In this document: piece by piece, positions 56,298-63,566 of the stretch
Layout of the letters: each line of letters opens with the position of its first letter
Numbering within the stretch: position 1 is the first letter of the stretch
Assembly: GCA_025331565.1 (NCBI GenBank)
Contig: JAFREQ010000096.1
Coordinates: 124,001-188,000 of the forward strand
Reading direction: 5' to 3'
DNA length: 64,000 nucleotides
Source of the DNA: Holacanthus passer
Lineage: Eukaryota > Chordata > Actinopteri > Pomacanthidae
Position numbers and translations under genes: made by a program
The notes under the pieces: model-generated
Seen by the model: the letters and a program-made list of their open reading frames with translations, nothing else
The model's database searches: none
What the model was told of the DNA's origin: nothing

Positions 56298-59200
56298 TTT
56301 GCCATATCTTATATAATACATGCACTGTACTGGTCATACAGCAGACACACAAGGGTTTTCATGTTGTTGTACCACGCGTGTGTAGTAGTTCAGTTTCACG
56401 CTGCAATTCCTGTAAAACTGGATGTACAACAAGTGTAAATGTGTTTATGATGAGTGCACATGTGTTCACCTGCTCTCCTGCCAACCTTGCATTCCCAAAG
56501 GCTGTGTGTCAGTACCTCACTCTGCGATGAGGATGTGTGTGTGCACTGTGGGAGGAGAAGCCCGCGTGTGCTAGCTAATGGCGTTGCGGGAAGATGCACA
56601 GCAACAATGGAGCCTCCAGCTCGTCTCTCTGCCCCCGCACACACATGCGCTCCATTGTGGGGTAATCTCACACTGCCCAGATAAGTGGGTCACTGTTTGT
56701 ACAGGCAGCATATATGTGTGTGTGTATTCATGAATACACACTATTTTTTATGTTTGCAGCTCTGCAGAGTCGATATGTGGAGGTAATATTTGGAGGAAAT
56801 TTATGCATGGGGTGTGAGCGTGTTGTAAAGCATATATTTGCTGTGTGTGTGACAGAGGGTCCACGGGGGAGTTGGGTGTGGCGGTGGGGGGGGGTTGCTG
56901 AGGAGCGGGCTGGTGGGCGGGAGCTTTTTAGCCATTAGTACTGGTGACACAATGAAAGTGACAAGGCAGAAGGACCTAATTGCACCCCTTCTTGTCTTTA
57001 GTGATTTGGGGCAATTCCCCTCTCTCACCCCTCCAGTGCGTTTGAGCGTCTCGCAACAGTTTGACGCCGTCGTCTTCTTTCTTCCTTCCCACGTTTCTCT
57101 CTTCCTTTTTATTCATTTTCCCCCGGGGTTGTTGATTTCGCCGACTTAAAAATAGAGCCTTGCCTGACACGGGGCAGGGATGGAGGGAGGGGGAGGGAGA
57201 GGTAGACTGATAGAAATATACATAGAGTGAAGGAAGGACAGCGGCGCGTGGTAGGGAGCTCAGCGTCCGGCAGTCGTTCTCTCTTCGCTGTCTGCAAAGG
57301 TGATTGATAGCGGCGTTAGATTGTTTTGCTAATTGGCGATGGGCCTCCTCGTATTCGCAGACTGGGCTGCTGTTTATTTAGTGTGTGTCTGTAAACGTGG
57401 ACTGTTAATTTGTCACTGCAGCTATTATCATCATGTTGACTGAATGGGTCTGTTTGTGTGTTGTTTTTTTTCTCACAGGAAATCAGCCATGTACTGAGAG
57501 GAGCTTTGGACCGACTGCACACAGACGACCCCCCTGCCAAGATGAGCCAAGTGAACTTCAGGTACGAGTATGTGTGCAGGTGCATTTCTGTGTGTTTACG
57601 GATTGTCCTAGTGGCAGCAGACAGATCATACTGTGACTGTTTACGGCACAGTGATGGAGACAAGGATTAACACTCCAGTCTTTGTTTGACAGCCTGACAC
57701 TTTGACTGGATTAAACAGTCTCATGTGTATGTGTGACAGTCTGTATGTGCTGGAACAGAGGTGAGTTTTGAACAGGAGTTGGAAGATTCCTCCACCAAGT
57801 TCACTGTTATGAGTCAACACTATGAGCAGCGTTTATTCTAATTATTGTGAAAGTTGTCTACATGACGACAAGGCAGCTTATTTGTCCAGATTCATGGACA
57901 GGGTTAAAAGTGCTTTACCTTAAAACAACCGAATCAGTTACGTGAATAATTTGAAATAAAATAAAATACTGTTAAAGTATTTTCACATGTAAAAGTGTTG
58001 CGAAATATTTAAATACAACCTTAAAATTACATTCTACATGAGGCGAGGTTAGGGACATGTTAAGTAACAGGGCTGCACCTAATAATAGTCAATATTGATT
58101 CATGTGTTTATTTGAATCAAACTCATTCAGTCCCACTGGGACGATGGTGTTCCACCCACTGTGAGTGAGGCTTCGACATGAATCTACATATGACTAATTC
58201 TGTTGTGTGTCTGTGAGCAAAATGAAACCTCATTTAATTGTTATGTTACGGCAAACTTTAGTTGTGTAACTTTCTCCTGAAGTAGAACAAGAGGTTCTAA
58301 AGAATTCCCTGTTATTATTATATTTGCCCGTCCTAATAATTGGTTATGATATGATGAATAATTGACATCCAGGGCGTTGACCTTTGACTCCTTTGAAGCG
58401 AGAAAGGTTAGTAACATTGCGTAAAAGCATCAAAATCAAGTTAAAGTTAATATTCTTCTTTAAAAAGTAATCATCATCATTGTTGTGTGTGTGTGTGTTT
58501 GTATACACATACACAAATGATTGAGTGTACCCTACGTGGGTGTGCACATCTCACCATGGCAGCCTCCACTTTGTTTTTGAGCATGTCACTCGCAGACCTC
58601 TGGCATGATGGGGGCTTCATCTTCATTTCTCCAGGCTGTCAGTCACGCAGGAGCTATGGCAACAATTAACCCCACCATCACGACCCTTCACGTCTCGGGC
58701 AACAAGTAAAAGATCATTTTACAGCGTCCTCTGCAGCCGACTGATTTTCCGATTAGGAAATTGTTCTTTTAAAAAATAACTCCGGAGAGAATCACGGGTG
58801 CTCAGGAAAAGACTTGGCTGGAGTGACAGATGGTGATTTTTCAGCGTGTTACAGTGCAGTGGTGTCTTGACAGCACTGTGATACAATGGAGGCACGGCTC
58901 TCACAGATAGTTTGCCATGGTAACAGATGGTTGGCGGTTGAAGAAGCCACGGTGAGCGAGCGAGGGCACATTTTCAGCGAGTCCCGGCCGTGAGTTTGTT
59001 AGGCACTCAGCCTCCGTTGATGTAGAGGAAGTCAACCAAGAGTGGGAGCTCCATCTGTCTCACTCCTCGTTGCTCTTTTCATCCGTCCCACTGTCCCTCG
59101 CCTCTCTCTCTCTCCCTCTCTCTCTCCCCCCAAGTGGAATGACTGTGTTTGTGTTTGTGTCAGTGGGATGCTAAAATGGGTGAGCGGAGCTATTCTGCAT

Positions 59201-59448
59201 ATTAGCGTGCAGCGCTAACAAGCTACTGCTGCCTCTGATGAGCTTGTTTGTGCCGCCGTTTGTTTTTTATATGAATGTAAATGTGCTGAAGCTGAGTGAG
59301 TGAGTGTGTGTGTGTGTGTTTGTTTGTTTGTTTGTGCCACACTGTATGAATACATATACATCATTCAGGACCAGCTTTGTACCTGTGTGCATGAGTATGT
59401 GCATCCTGTCCTGGTCTGATTGTTTACCATCACTGAAAATACATTTAA

Positions 59449-59507
<59 letters not shown>

Positions 59508-60677
59508 GTGTAATTTAGATGTAACTGTGTTCTCTAATAGATGTAAATTTGATGCATGTGTGTATCTGTGAATTCAATTTAGAGGAATGTGACTGATGGT
59601 GTTTGTGAGCATGCAATAGATGTAGCAATAAGAATGCAAATTGGATGTGTGTGCTCGCGGATGTGTGTGTACAGTACGTGTGTGACCCTGGCAGAGGTTA
59701 ACGAGAGCGGGGTGACAGTGACAGAGGAGTGTGTTATAATGATCCCAGCTAGTCCTTGGGCTTGTGTGCGTGTACGAAGCACATAAACCTTGAACTTCTC
59801 TGTCTTTGTTCTCAGACTCGCTGTCTTTTTTGCGTTGCAGCTTTGTAAAAGCTGTGCAGGGAGACTGAAGAAAACACTGCCTTCGTATTCTTGGCCTCCA
59901 CCTGAGATTGCTCTTTGTGGACCGTTCTTCATTACCTTGTCACGTGCAGTGCAGAGGCTGAAGAAGAAATGTGGATGATGATGCAGAGAATGTCTCAGCT
60001 ACGGCAAAACATTCATTTACATTGTCTCATAGGAACATGGCCCAGGGGCTCATCCAAGCACTTGTCTTCTACCCTTTGGACTACTACACATTCCTCCTTC
60101 TAGGAGCCATCAGACCTCTGCAGCAAAGTCCAGACTGCTGCCTTTTTGTTGTTGGGCCCAAGTTTTCACACTCTGCTTCTCCATTCACAGTCTCTGGTGC
60201 AAACTTACAGGACAGTGAAGGGAGTGACTTCCTCCCCCCTCCAAACCATCGTGACAAGTTCTTCTCAGTCTTGGATCCACAGAAGCACTTTTAACTTACA
60301 CACACTAATATAATACTGCTTCAGGGATTACAGAAATGATCCGTATATGTATTTAAACATGCAAACAGAGATTGTCGTCTCCTGTGATCTTCCTCTCCCG
60401 TGCCTCTGTCATGCAGGTCCCCTTTTCTTTGCCCACCAGTATCAAAAGCAGCCCTCTTCCTCTCTATCTTCAGTAGTATTGTCCTTGTTTATCTGCTGTT
60501 AAAAAGCCACCGTTCAGGGCTCCGCTGAGATTATTAGAGAAGCTCATTCTGTTTCATCTCTATCTGCCCCTCTATCTTTCTTTCGCTTTTATCTCCTGCC
60601 CTCTTCTTTTGTCTACCGGCTAGATTGGGTGTTTGAGAAGCAGGTAGATAAAGGGTGAAGTAGCCACCTGGTCCCAG

Positions 60678-60723
<46 letters not shown>

Positions 60724-63566
60724 AGACACACACACTTTTGTCTGATGTTTGGCAGGACTACCTGTGAGATAATTTGTATCCCTATCTGTGTGGCCCGGAG
60801 GAAAATGCAAATGGATTTTGAAGAGCTTGCACATAGTAGAAAGGCTTAGAGTGTGTGCAGCTGTGTATTACTGTATCAGTGTTATTATGATTGTGTGCAA
60901 TACATGATGCACATCCTCATTTTCACTATCTTTAAAGATGTCTCTGTGTGTGTATTTATGTGGCTGTGTATTTCGTTGGCAGCACTCTGACGAGAGTGGT
61001 GGAGTTTCCAGGCGACTGGGGGCCCCTGGGTATCCATGTGGTCCCCTACTACTCCTCTCTCAGTGGACGGTAAGCACACACCCACACGGATGCGCACATA
61101 TTGTGTAAATACAGCTACACACTCTCCAACTTACCGCATCCACTTGTAATCAATCAGACATTCATAAGGAAAGGCAGATGGCAATGTTGACTCATAGAAA
61201 TGCAGAAAGAATTCAAGCATTGGCATGTAATCATATAGCTGTTTACCTCCATGAATTCATATTCACGCTACGCTATGTGTGTGTGTGTGTTGCAAGGACC
61301 CTGGGCCTCCACATTAAAGGCATCGAGCAAAGCAGTCGCGCCAAGAAAGAGAATATCTTCCAGGAGGGCGAGTGTATCGTCCAAATCAACGACACGCCAC
61401 TCCAGGACAAGACCTTCGCACAGTGAGTATGCAGGGGTGTAGATGAGCTGGAGGGTGTGTGTTTGTGTGTGTGTATGAACAAACAAGAAGAACAGGGTCT
61501 AAGAAAAAAAGTTATAATGAGTAGTGATTGGGTTTTATAGTGTTTTACAAATCTGGTTATCAAATCTAAACCCTTTCAAATCCCTTCAAATCTCGTTCGC
61601 TTTCAACATTTGTAGGTATTTAATAATATAATAATAATAGTAACTCAAAGCTTCATTTGAGATCTGGTTACCTTGTCTTAGCTGAGAAGGTACAACACTT
61701 TCTGGAAGCTGCCCAAGTATGACCACAGTCTGATTTGCTGGTTAACAAGCAAGTGCCTTGCTCAAGAGCACCTCAGTGTTGGTGATGACGGGAATGACCT
61801 TCCAGTAACAAGCCACCTTTGAGCCACCCAAACCCACCACCAAGCCACTTGTTGTCTTGTTCACTGTTAACTAATTTATGTTCACAATCTGTAAATACAA
61901 CCTGAATATGAAAAGAGCAGCACAGGATATGAAGATATAATACTGTATTTTTACCCTACTTCAAATACTGGAGGTTCCACTTCAGAACTATTAAGCTGAC
62001 AATCTTAAAATCTCAATATGGGATGGGAAGGTTTACCTGGCACATTGTGACTCATGACATTAACAGGAGGCAGTCAGCTGGATTACTTCACCAGAGAACA
62101 GGCACCACTCGCTCCTTTTGAACTCCAACAACACACAGTCCACTTATGATTGTAAAGCAGTGTTTCCTCCCCTAACACAGTTGAGCACAGATTGTAGCTT
62201 GTAGCGTGCATATCAACCAGACAAAGGCTAAGTGTACTTTTTGCTGCTACGTTGTACCAGCCTGGACCGGATTTAACACAGAACTCACTAATGCTAGAAA
62301 TCTGTATTCCTTTATGTGTGAGGGACGTGATTAAAACAAAAGTCCCCAAAAGCAGAAGAGTAACATCTTCCTTGTTTATGCGTGTGTGTGTGTGTATATA
62401 CTCCCACTCACACTGCCACCATTGTGGCGAGATACCTCACTCATCACTCTGTTTGCTTCCTTTATCAGCCAAAGACAAATCCTCCTCATTCTCTGCCTTT
62501 CCTATCCCACCACCACATCTACTCTTACAGAAGAGTGCAAGTGTATGTCTTTTCCTTCCTCTCTGTTACTATCGTTTTCCTCTTTCCAGCACACAGACAC
62601 CTACATCCTCCTCTATTCTTTCTCTGTTTTCTCTGTCCTCTCTCTCTGAATAGGTCCATTTAACCGCATCCCACTGTGTTGTCTGTGTTTTGTGAATGTT
62701 TTGCTGATAGTAGTCTATTAAAGCTGCAATAGGAGCCTGCTGCAAGGTCTCCCCCATCTGATAGGGACCGCAGTGTCCCAGACCAGCTGGAAGAGTCACT
62801 ACATGCTTGATCCAAATTGAAATACAGCTCCATTAACGATGCACAAGCCACATTCACACTTCTCATTTTTGGCTCTGCTTTCCAACTGTCTGCGTTCTCC
62901 GTCTGTGTTCTACTTGACTTCCTCAGTCTCTTTTGCTGTTTTACAGTTTTGTAGTATTCCACAAGGCAAATTGGCTCAGAGGTTAGAGTCATCATCCTGT
63001 AATCTGAGTGAACGACTTCAGTCTTTCCACTTAACTTTCAATCACATATTTTAAAGGCAAACATTTAAATATGTAATTTTCCTTCCCTAGGTCACAGGAA
63101 GTTTTCCGCCAGGCCATGAACTCCTCTGCCGTGCGTCTGGACGTCCTCCCCATAGCCAACAAGCCGCGCTACGAGAAGAGCCTGATAGGTCAGCTTTTCA
63201 CTGGCGATAGCAAGGACTCCTCTGCAAAAGCAAAGAGTCCGATGGTGGTCCGTGCTAAAACTGACCCCCAGCCGGAACCCAAACAAGATGCCAAACTCAA
63301 CACTAAACTTGAAGTGAGGCGACCAGACGTGCGTGCCAAAACCCCAGAGCCGGCTGCGGTGAACACGCCACCAGCGGAGCTCCAGCCTGGGCAGGGATCC
63401 TTGGAGAGAGTGTCTCCCGCTCCTCCATCCAGGGCAGCGTGCTCCTCCCCGATACCCAGGACCGACAGCCAGAGCCCCCTGGCCTGTAAGAGCCCCGTTC
63501 TGCCTGGGCTGGCAAACCTCACCAGCAGGAAGGGCGGCAAGAGGATCAAAATTGACCTGAAGAAAG
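15433..63566 (+). CDS. pard3b: pard3b-like cell polarity scaffold, 5' eight coding exons (partial gene)
   Basis: This is a split gene joining 15433-15549, 23435-23536, 42677-42854, 52116-52222, 57479-57561, 60983-61069, 61297-61422 and 63091-63566. All junctions are GT-AG and the frame stays open for 425 codons plus one base. Par-3 proteins are scaffolds at apical/tight junctions; they self-assemble through the N-terminal domain and bind partners through three PDZ domains. The N-terminal domain spans residues 1 to about 80, starting MKVTVTFGDTAVVVPC. PDZ1 spans about 201-289, with the ligand loop GPLGIHV at 209-215. The end reads GKRIKIDLKKG, the lead-in to PDZ2. PARD3B rather than PARD3 is favoured by PIGGEIEV (118-125), YSSLSGR (219-225) and YEKSLIG (294-300), which resemble remembered PARD3B sequence. 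PDZ2, PDZ3 and the C-terminus lie beyond the window. Family assignment is very secure; pard3ba versus pard3bb is undecided. Confidence 0.95.
15728..15737. promoter_or_regulatory. Palindromic GTCACGTGAC E-box (USF/TFE/MITF type)
   Basis: A perfect 10-base palindrome lies 179 bases into intron 1. This is the core recognised by USF, TFEB/TFE3 and MITF bHLH-zip factors and matches the CLEAR-type consensus. A CAGGTG E2-box lies immediately upstream at 15719-15724. Position close to the promoter makes function plausible. Confidence 0.4.
16202..16380. mobile_element. Palindromic MITE-like element
   Basis: The segment is a long imperfect inverted repeat. The left end reads ATTCAAATAAAGGTTGAAT and the right end, reverse-complemented, reads ATTCAAATAAGGGTTGAAT. 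The arms continue through GGCAGCTGGGCTT / GGCAGCTAGACTT and TGTAGATTC. The centre holds CAGTTCTGAACTG. The flanking GGTTCTCAGTCATCCAG and the internal CTCATCCAAGAGGC match a repeat I remember as common in teleosts. Non-autonomous; no ORF. Confidence 0.7.
18289..18552. mobile_element. AGGGCTGCAACT-terminated non-autonomous DNA element
   Basis: The 264-base element starts AGGGCTGCAACTAA and ends TAGTTTCAGCCCT, an imperfect terminal inverted repeat. Internal words (TCTATAAAATG, TTGTTTTGTC, CTCACATTTGAGA, ATCAATTATCAAA) fit a decayed copy of a widespread spiny-rayed-fish repeat whose interior is rich in ATTAATCGATTA. The superfamily is not certain. Confidence 0.65.
19597..19625. repeat. Perfect 12-bp AT-rich inverted repeat
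   Basis: GTTTATATATAA and its exact complement TTATATATAAAC are separated by 5 bases. It may be a cruciform-prone remnant of an AT-rich element; no function is claimed. Confidence 0.5.
23435..23536 (+). CDS. pard3b: pard3b-like coding exon 2 (residues 40-73)
   Basis: The exon has 34 codons between the pyrimidine-rich acceptor TTTGTGTCCAG and the donor GTGAGG, entering and leaving in phase 0. It encodes the second half of the oligomerisation domain: HRLEYIDGGILDMDDLL followed by the acidic VEDRDK, which matches the family pattern LEYTDGGILDPDD...VEDKDK. The acidic cluster E69-D70-D72 lies where rat Par-3 Asp70 contributes to front-to-back assembly. The aromatic Tyr-Trp pair that I remember before VKIHHLEY in mammalian PARD3B is replaced by Ser43-Ala44. 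Being symmetric, the exon could be skipped in frame, but that would destroy the domain. Confidence 0.93.
24320..24361. repeat. (CA)n microsatellite
   Basis: Uninterrupted CA dinucleotide run of about 20 units in intron 2. Confidence 0.95.
27325..27625. mobile_element. Second copy of the AGGGCTGCAACT-type fish repeat (degraded)
   Basis: It begins TAGAGCTGTAACT and contains ATTTTGATAATCAATTAATT, GTTTCAGTCATTTTTCAAGC, GTGAGGATTTGCTGCTTTTC and TTTTGGACTGTTGGTTGGAC, ending near ATCTGCCGATTAATCTCTAA. These words match the interior of the same family as the element at 18289-18552, read in the opposite orientation. Non-coding. Confidence 0.7.
28803..29170. mobile_element. Abundant teleost interspersed repeat (class unsure)
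   Basis: Recognised from a run of characteristic words in order: GGCAGTTTATTTGTATGGC, CATTTCATACAC, TTCAAAGTGCTTTACATAA, TTTTCACCTGGATTTAAAGG, TTTGTTCCAGCTCTGTG, AAATGCTGCTCCTC, GACCTAAGAGGCCCAGAGGG and GATGTATTCTGA. This matches a repeat I have seen repeatedly in fish genomic DNA. I do not know its formal class. No intact ORF. Confidence 0.65.
33231..33430 (+). repeat. GGA/purine-rich low-complexity region
   Basis: Two homopurine tracts, about 33231-33270 with roughly nine GGA units and 33356-33423, flank a short mixed segment. (GGA)n can form G-quadruplex or triplex structures. The glycine- and glutamate-rich open frames across it are products of this composition. Confidence 0.6.
34252..34297. 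repeat. Perfect 14-bp inverted repeat (hairpin)
   Basis: CCAAATATTGTATA at 34252-34265 and its exact complement TATACAATATTTGG at 34284-34297 flank an 18-base loop. It could be the relic of a short inverted-repeat element. The stem is too short for a typical microRNA precursor. Confidence 0.55.
37229..37265. repeat. (GT)n microsatellite
   Basis: Uninterrupted GT run of about 18 units in intron 2, with further shorter TG runs to 37300 and the complementary CA pattern at 37470-37515. Confidence 0.95.
39869..39905. repeat. (CA)n microsatellite
   Basis: Uninterrupted CA run of about 18 units in intron 2. Confidence 0.95.
40520..40640. mobile_element. Fragment of a common fish repeat (AAAGGGTCAGTTC type)
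   Basis: The words AAAGGGTCAGTTCGCTCAAA, GATATACAGCC and GATAGTTTTAGTTTTAGTTT follow the order of a repeat I remember as starting AAAGGGTCAGTTCACCCAAA. Boundaries are uncertain. Confidence 0.4.
41531..41559. repeat. (CA)n microsatellite
   Basis: CA run of about 14 units in intron 2. Confidence 0.9.
41932..41965. repeat. (CA)n microsatellite
   Basis: CA run of about 16 units in intron 2. Confidence 0.95.
42349..42405. repeat. Long (CA)n microsatellite 270 bp before exon 3
   Basis: Uninterrupted run of about 28 units ending 272 bases upstream of the exon 3 acceptor. A separate (TG)7 tract sits within the acceptor itself at about 42653-42667. CA repeats on the transcribed strand can influence splicing through hnRNP L in other genes; that is inference here. 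Confidence 0.95.
42677..42854 (+). CDS. pard3b: pard3b-like coding exon 3 (residues 74-132)
   Basis: The exon is 178 nt, entering in phase 0 and leaving one base (A) before the donor GTACGT. The acceptor is a (TG)n run followed by TCTCTTCCAG. It begins LVAIFDE, the last strand of the N-terminal domain (human LIAVFEE). It then runs into a Ser/Pro-rich linker and ends with PIGGEIEVNEAILKA. The GGEIEV stretch is the best single discriminator from PARD3, which has SEIEV. The segment at residues 84-118 has no recognised motif and is likely disordered. Confidence 0.95.
46488..46795. mobile_element. Possible MITE with degraded terminal inverted repeats
   Basis: The left GTAAACACTTTAACTGGTTTA and the reverse complement of the right end, ATGCACACTATAACCAGATCA, match at about 14 of 21 positions. 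The right end (CTGGTTATAGTGTGCATGTAA) resembles a terminus I associate with a fish DNA-transposon-derived repeat. No ORF. Confidence 0.35.
46958..47310. repeat. Cluster of (CA)n microsatellites
   Basis: Starts with an uninterrupted CA run of about 23 units (46958-47004). Shorter CA runs follow at 47108-47120, 47177-47203 and 47291-47307 with CA-rich sequence between. Open frames on both strands here are repeat artefacts. Confidence 0.9.
48882..48894 (+). promoter_or_regulatory. Perfect DR1 nuclear-receptor site in intron 3
   Basis: AGGTCAGAGGTCA consists of two perfect half-sites with a one-base spacer, followed by AAG. Additional TGACC half-sites lie just upstream (48841 and 48861), and GTGACC lies downstream at about 48901. 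Candidate HNF4/RXR/COUP-TF-type element. Confidence 0.45.
50965..51018. repeat. (CA)n microsatellite
   Basis: Uninterrupted CA run of about 27 units in intron 3. Confidence 0.95.
52116..52222 (+). CDS. pard3b: pard3b-like coding exon 4 (residues 133-168)
   Basis: The exon is 107 nt, completing the split Asn133 codon (A|AC) and ending in phase 0 at CCG before the donor GTAAGC. The acceptor is TTTCTCCACCCAG. It encodes NTPLLVRSNSDSVLAPP and then a Ser/Pro-rich tail. TPLLVR matches the human PARD3B stretch TPLLVRRSSDP. The human RRSSDP motif corresponds to the 14-3-3/phosphorylation site around PARD3 Ser144. Here it reads RSNSDS, so the serine after S-N is kept but the +2 proline is lost. Confidence 0.93.
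53555..53685 (+). mobile_element. tRNA-SINE-like remnant
   Basis: A tRNA A-box-like stretch, GGCTGATTGGGTAGAGTGAC, is followed by CAGGCAGGCACATGTTTAAT, GCAGCTATGTGAACTGTCAA and AGTGCTTTTGAGCAACACAC. The last words resemble the fish-repeat phrase around GTCCTTGAGCAAGACACT. It is decayed, and the boundaries are approximate. Confidence 0.45.
54074..54304 (+). repeat. Diverged direct duplication of a ~60-bp motif
   Basis: Unit A spans 54074-54134 and unit B 54245-54304. Both begin AAGGCTGA, share CAGTG-TAAA-ATGC in the middle, and end with CCCTTTAATTGATTT then CCTGCCATG. Roughly four fifths of positions agree after small gaps. The 110 bases between are unrelated. Confidence 0.7.
55395..55665 (+). 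repeat. Degenerate GT/AAGTG-rich tandem repeat
   Basis: Variants of GTTGAAGTG, AAAGTGTCAG, GCAAGTGCTAAAAG and AGTTCAAGTG recur at irregular intervals, consistent with an old minisatellite with a unit of roughly 35 bases. The composition is strongly T/G/A with few C. Confidence 0.6.
56237..56291. repeat. (TG)n microsatellite
   Basis: Run of about 27 TG units in intron 4. Confidence 0.95.
57479..57561 (+). CDS. pard3b: pard3b-like coding exon 5 (residues 169-196)
   Basis: The exon is 83 nt, entering in phase 0 and leaving two bases (AG) of the Ser196 codon. The acceptor is a strong T-tract followed by CTCACAG, and the donor is GTACGA. It encodes EISHVLRGALDRLHTDDPPAKMSQVNF, the linker just before PDZ1. 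I do not recognise a motif in it, but the phase join to exon 6 (AG|C) is exact and it precedes TLTRVVEF, the counterpart of human MTRTVEIS. Its exon status therefore rests on splice sites and phase more than on strong homology. Confidence 0.85.
59452..59511. repeat. (TG)n microsatellite
   Basis: Run of about 29 TG units with a single GC interruption near the 3' end. Confidence 0.95.
60679..60735. repeat. (CA)n microsatellite
   Basis: CA run of about 18 units followed by interrupted CA units, about 250 bases upstream of exon 6. Confidence 0.9.
60983..61069 (+). CDS. pard3b: pard3b-like coding exon 6, start of PDZ1 (residues 196-225)
   Basis: The exon is 87 nt, entering and leaving in phase 2; the acceptor is TTCGTTGGCAG and the donor GTAAGC. 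It encodes TLTRVVEFPGDWGPLGIHVVPYYSSLSGR. GPLGIHV at 209-215 is the PDZ carboxylate-binding loop and second strand, identical to the human PARD3B loop. YYSSLSGR parallels human FFSSLSGR, a feature separating PARD3B from PARD3. Only 227 bases of intron separate it from exon 7. Confidence 0.96.
61070..61296 (+). other. Intron 6 of the pard3b-like gene (227 bp)
   Basis: A short intron between the two exons carrying the front and core of PDZ1. Its 3' end is (TG)7 (61276-61290) followed by TTGCAAG, a weak-looking acceptor. Confidence 0.9.
61297..61422 (+). CDS. pard3b: pard3b-like coding exon 7, core of PDZ1 (residues 225-267)
   Basis: The exon is 126 nt, entering and leaving in phase 2. It encodes TLGLHIKGIEQSSRAKKENI, then FQEGECIVQINDTPLQDKTF and AQ. 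The sequence I-x-K-G-I-E, GECIVQIND and DKTFAQ correspond to the middle strands and the start of the second helix of PDZ1, close to human PARD3B (RGIEDNSRSK, NECIVKINN, DKTFAQ). The donor is GTGAGT. The acceptor is unusual: (TG)7 then TTGCAAG, with almost no pyrimidine tract. The length is a multiple of three, so skipping would keep the frame but remove the PDZ1 core. Confidence 0.96.
61735..61830 (-). mobile_element. SINE-like remnant
   Basis: AGTGCCTTGCTCAAGAGCAC followed by CTCAGTG resembles the fish-repeat phrase CTTGCTCAAGGGCACCTCAG found in tRNA-derived SINEs read in reverse. Only a fragment remains. Confidence 0.4.
62969..63035 (+). mobile_element. tRNA-derived SINE fragment next to the exon 8 acceptor
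   Basis: TTGGCTCAGAGGTTAGAGTC resembles a tRNA A-box. It is followed by ATCATCCTGTAATCTGAG, like the head of common fish tRNA-SINEs (GGTTAGAG...CCTGTAA). It ends about 55 bases before exon 8. Confidence 0.45.
63091..63566 (+). CDS. pard3b: pard3b-like coding exon 8, end of PDZ1 and basic linker (residues 267-426)
   Basis: The exon is 476 nt, completing Gln267 (CA|G) and leaving one base (G) before the donor GTAAAT; the acceptor is TTCCTTCCCTAG. It begins SQEVFRQAMNSSAVRLDVLP, the last helix and strand of PDZ1 (human AQDVFRQAMKSPSVLLHVLP), followed by YEKSLIGQL. About 110 residues rich in Lys, Pro, Ser and Ala follow; they are probably disordered and contain several Ser-Pro pairs. It ends GGKRIKIDLKK, the lead-in to PDZ2. 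The frame stays open into the intron to about 63739, but the donor and the family pattern KKG|xEGLGF place the exon end here. Confidence 0.95.

Larger units (their letters stand above)
52223..57478 (+). other. Intron 4 of the pard3b-like gene (5256 bp)
   Basis: Bounded by GTAAGC and CTCACAG. It carries a SINE-like remnant (53555-53685), a duplicated roughly 60-bp motif (54074-54304), a CT tract (about 54420-54450), a degenerate tandem repeat (55395-55665), a long TG repeat (56237-56291) and a G-rich stretch (56886-56921). No extra exon is supported. Confidence 0.85.
57562..60982 (+). other. Intron 5 of the pard3b-like gene (3421 bp)
   Basis: Bounded by GTACGA and TTGGCAG. It contains TG/CA microsatellites (59452-59511, 60679-60735). 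A fragment AGGGCTGCACCTAATAAT at 58069 may be the terminus of another copy of the 18289-18552 repeat family. No other exon is supported. Confidence 0.85.
61423..63090 (+). other. Intron 7 of the pard3b-like gene (1668 bp)
   Basis: Bounded by GTGAGT and TTCCCTAG. It contains two SINE-like fragments (about 61735-61830 and 62969-63035) and CT-rich sequence at 62480-62650. No exon is supported. Confidence 0.85.

Noticed and set aside
59971..60294. 107-codon frame in intron 5
   Set aside because: It lacks homology, good splice boundaries and any phase-compatible link to exons 5 and 6.
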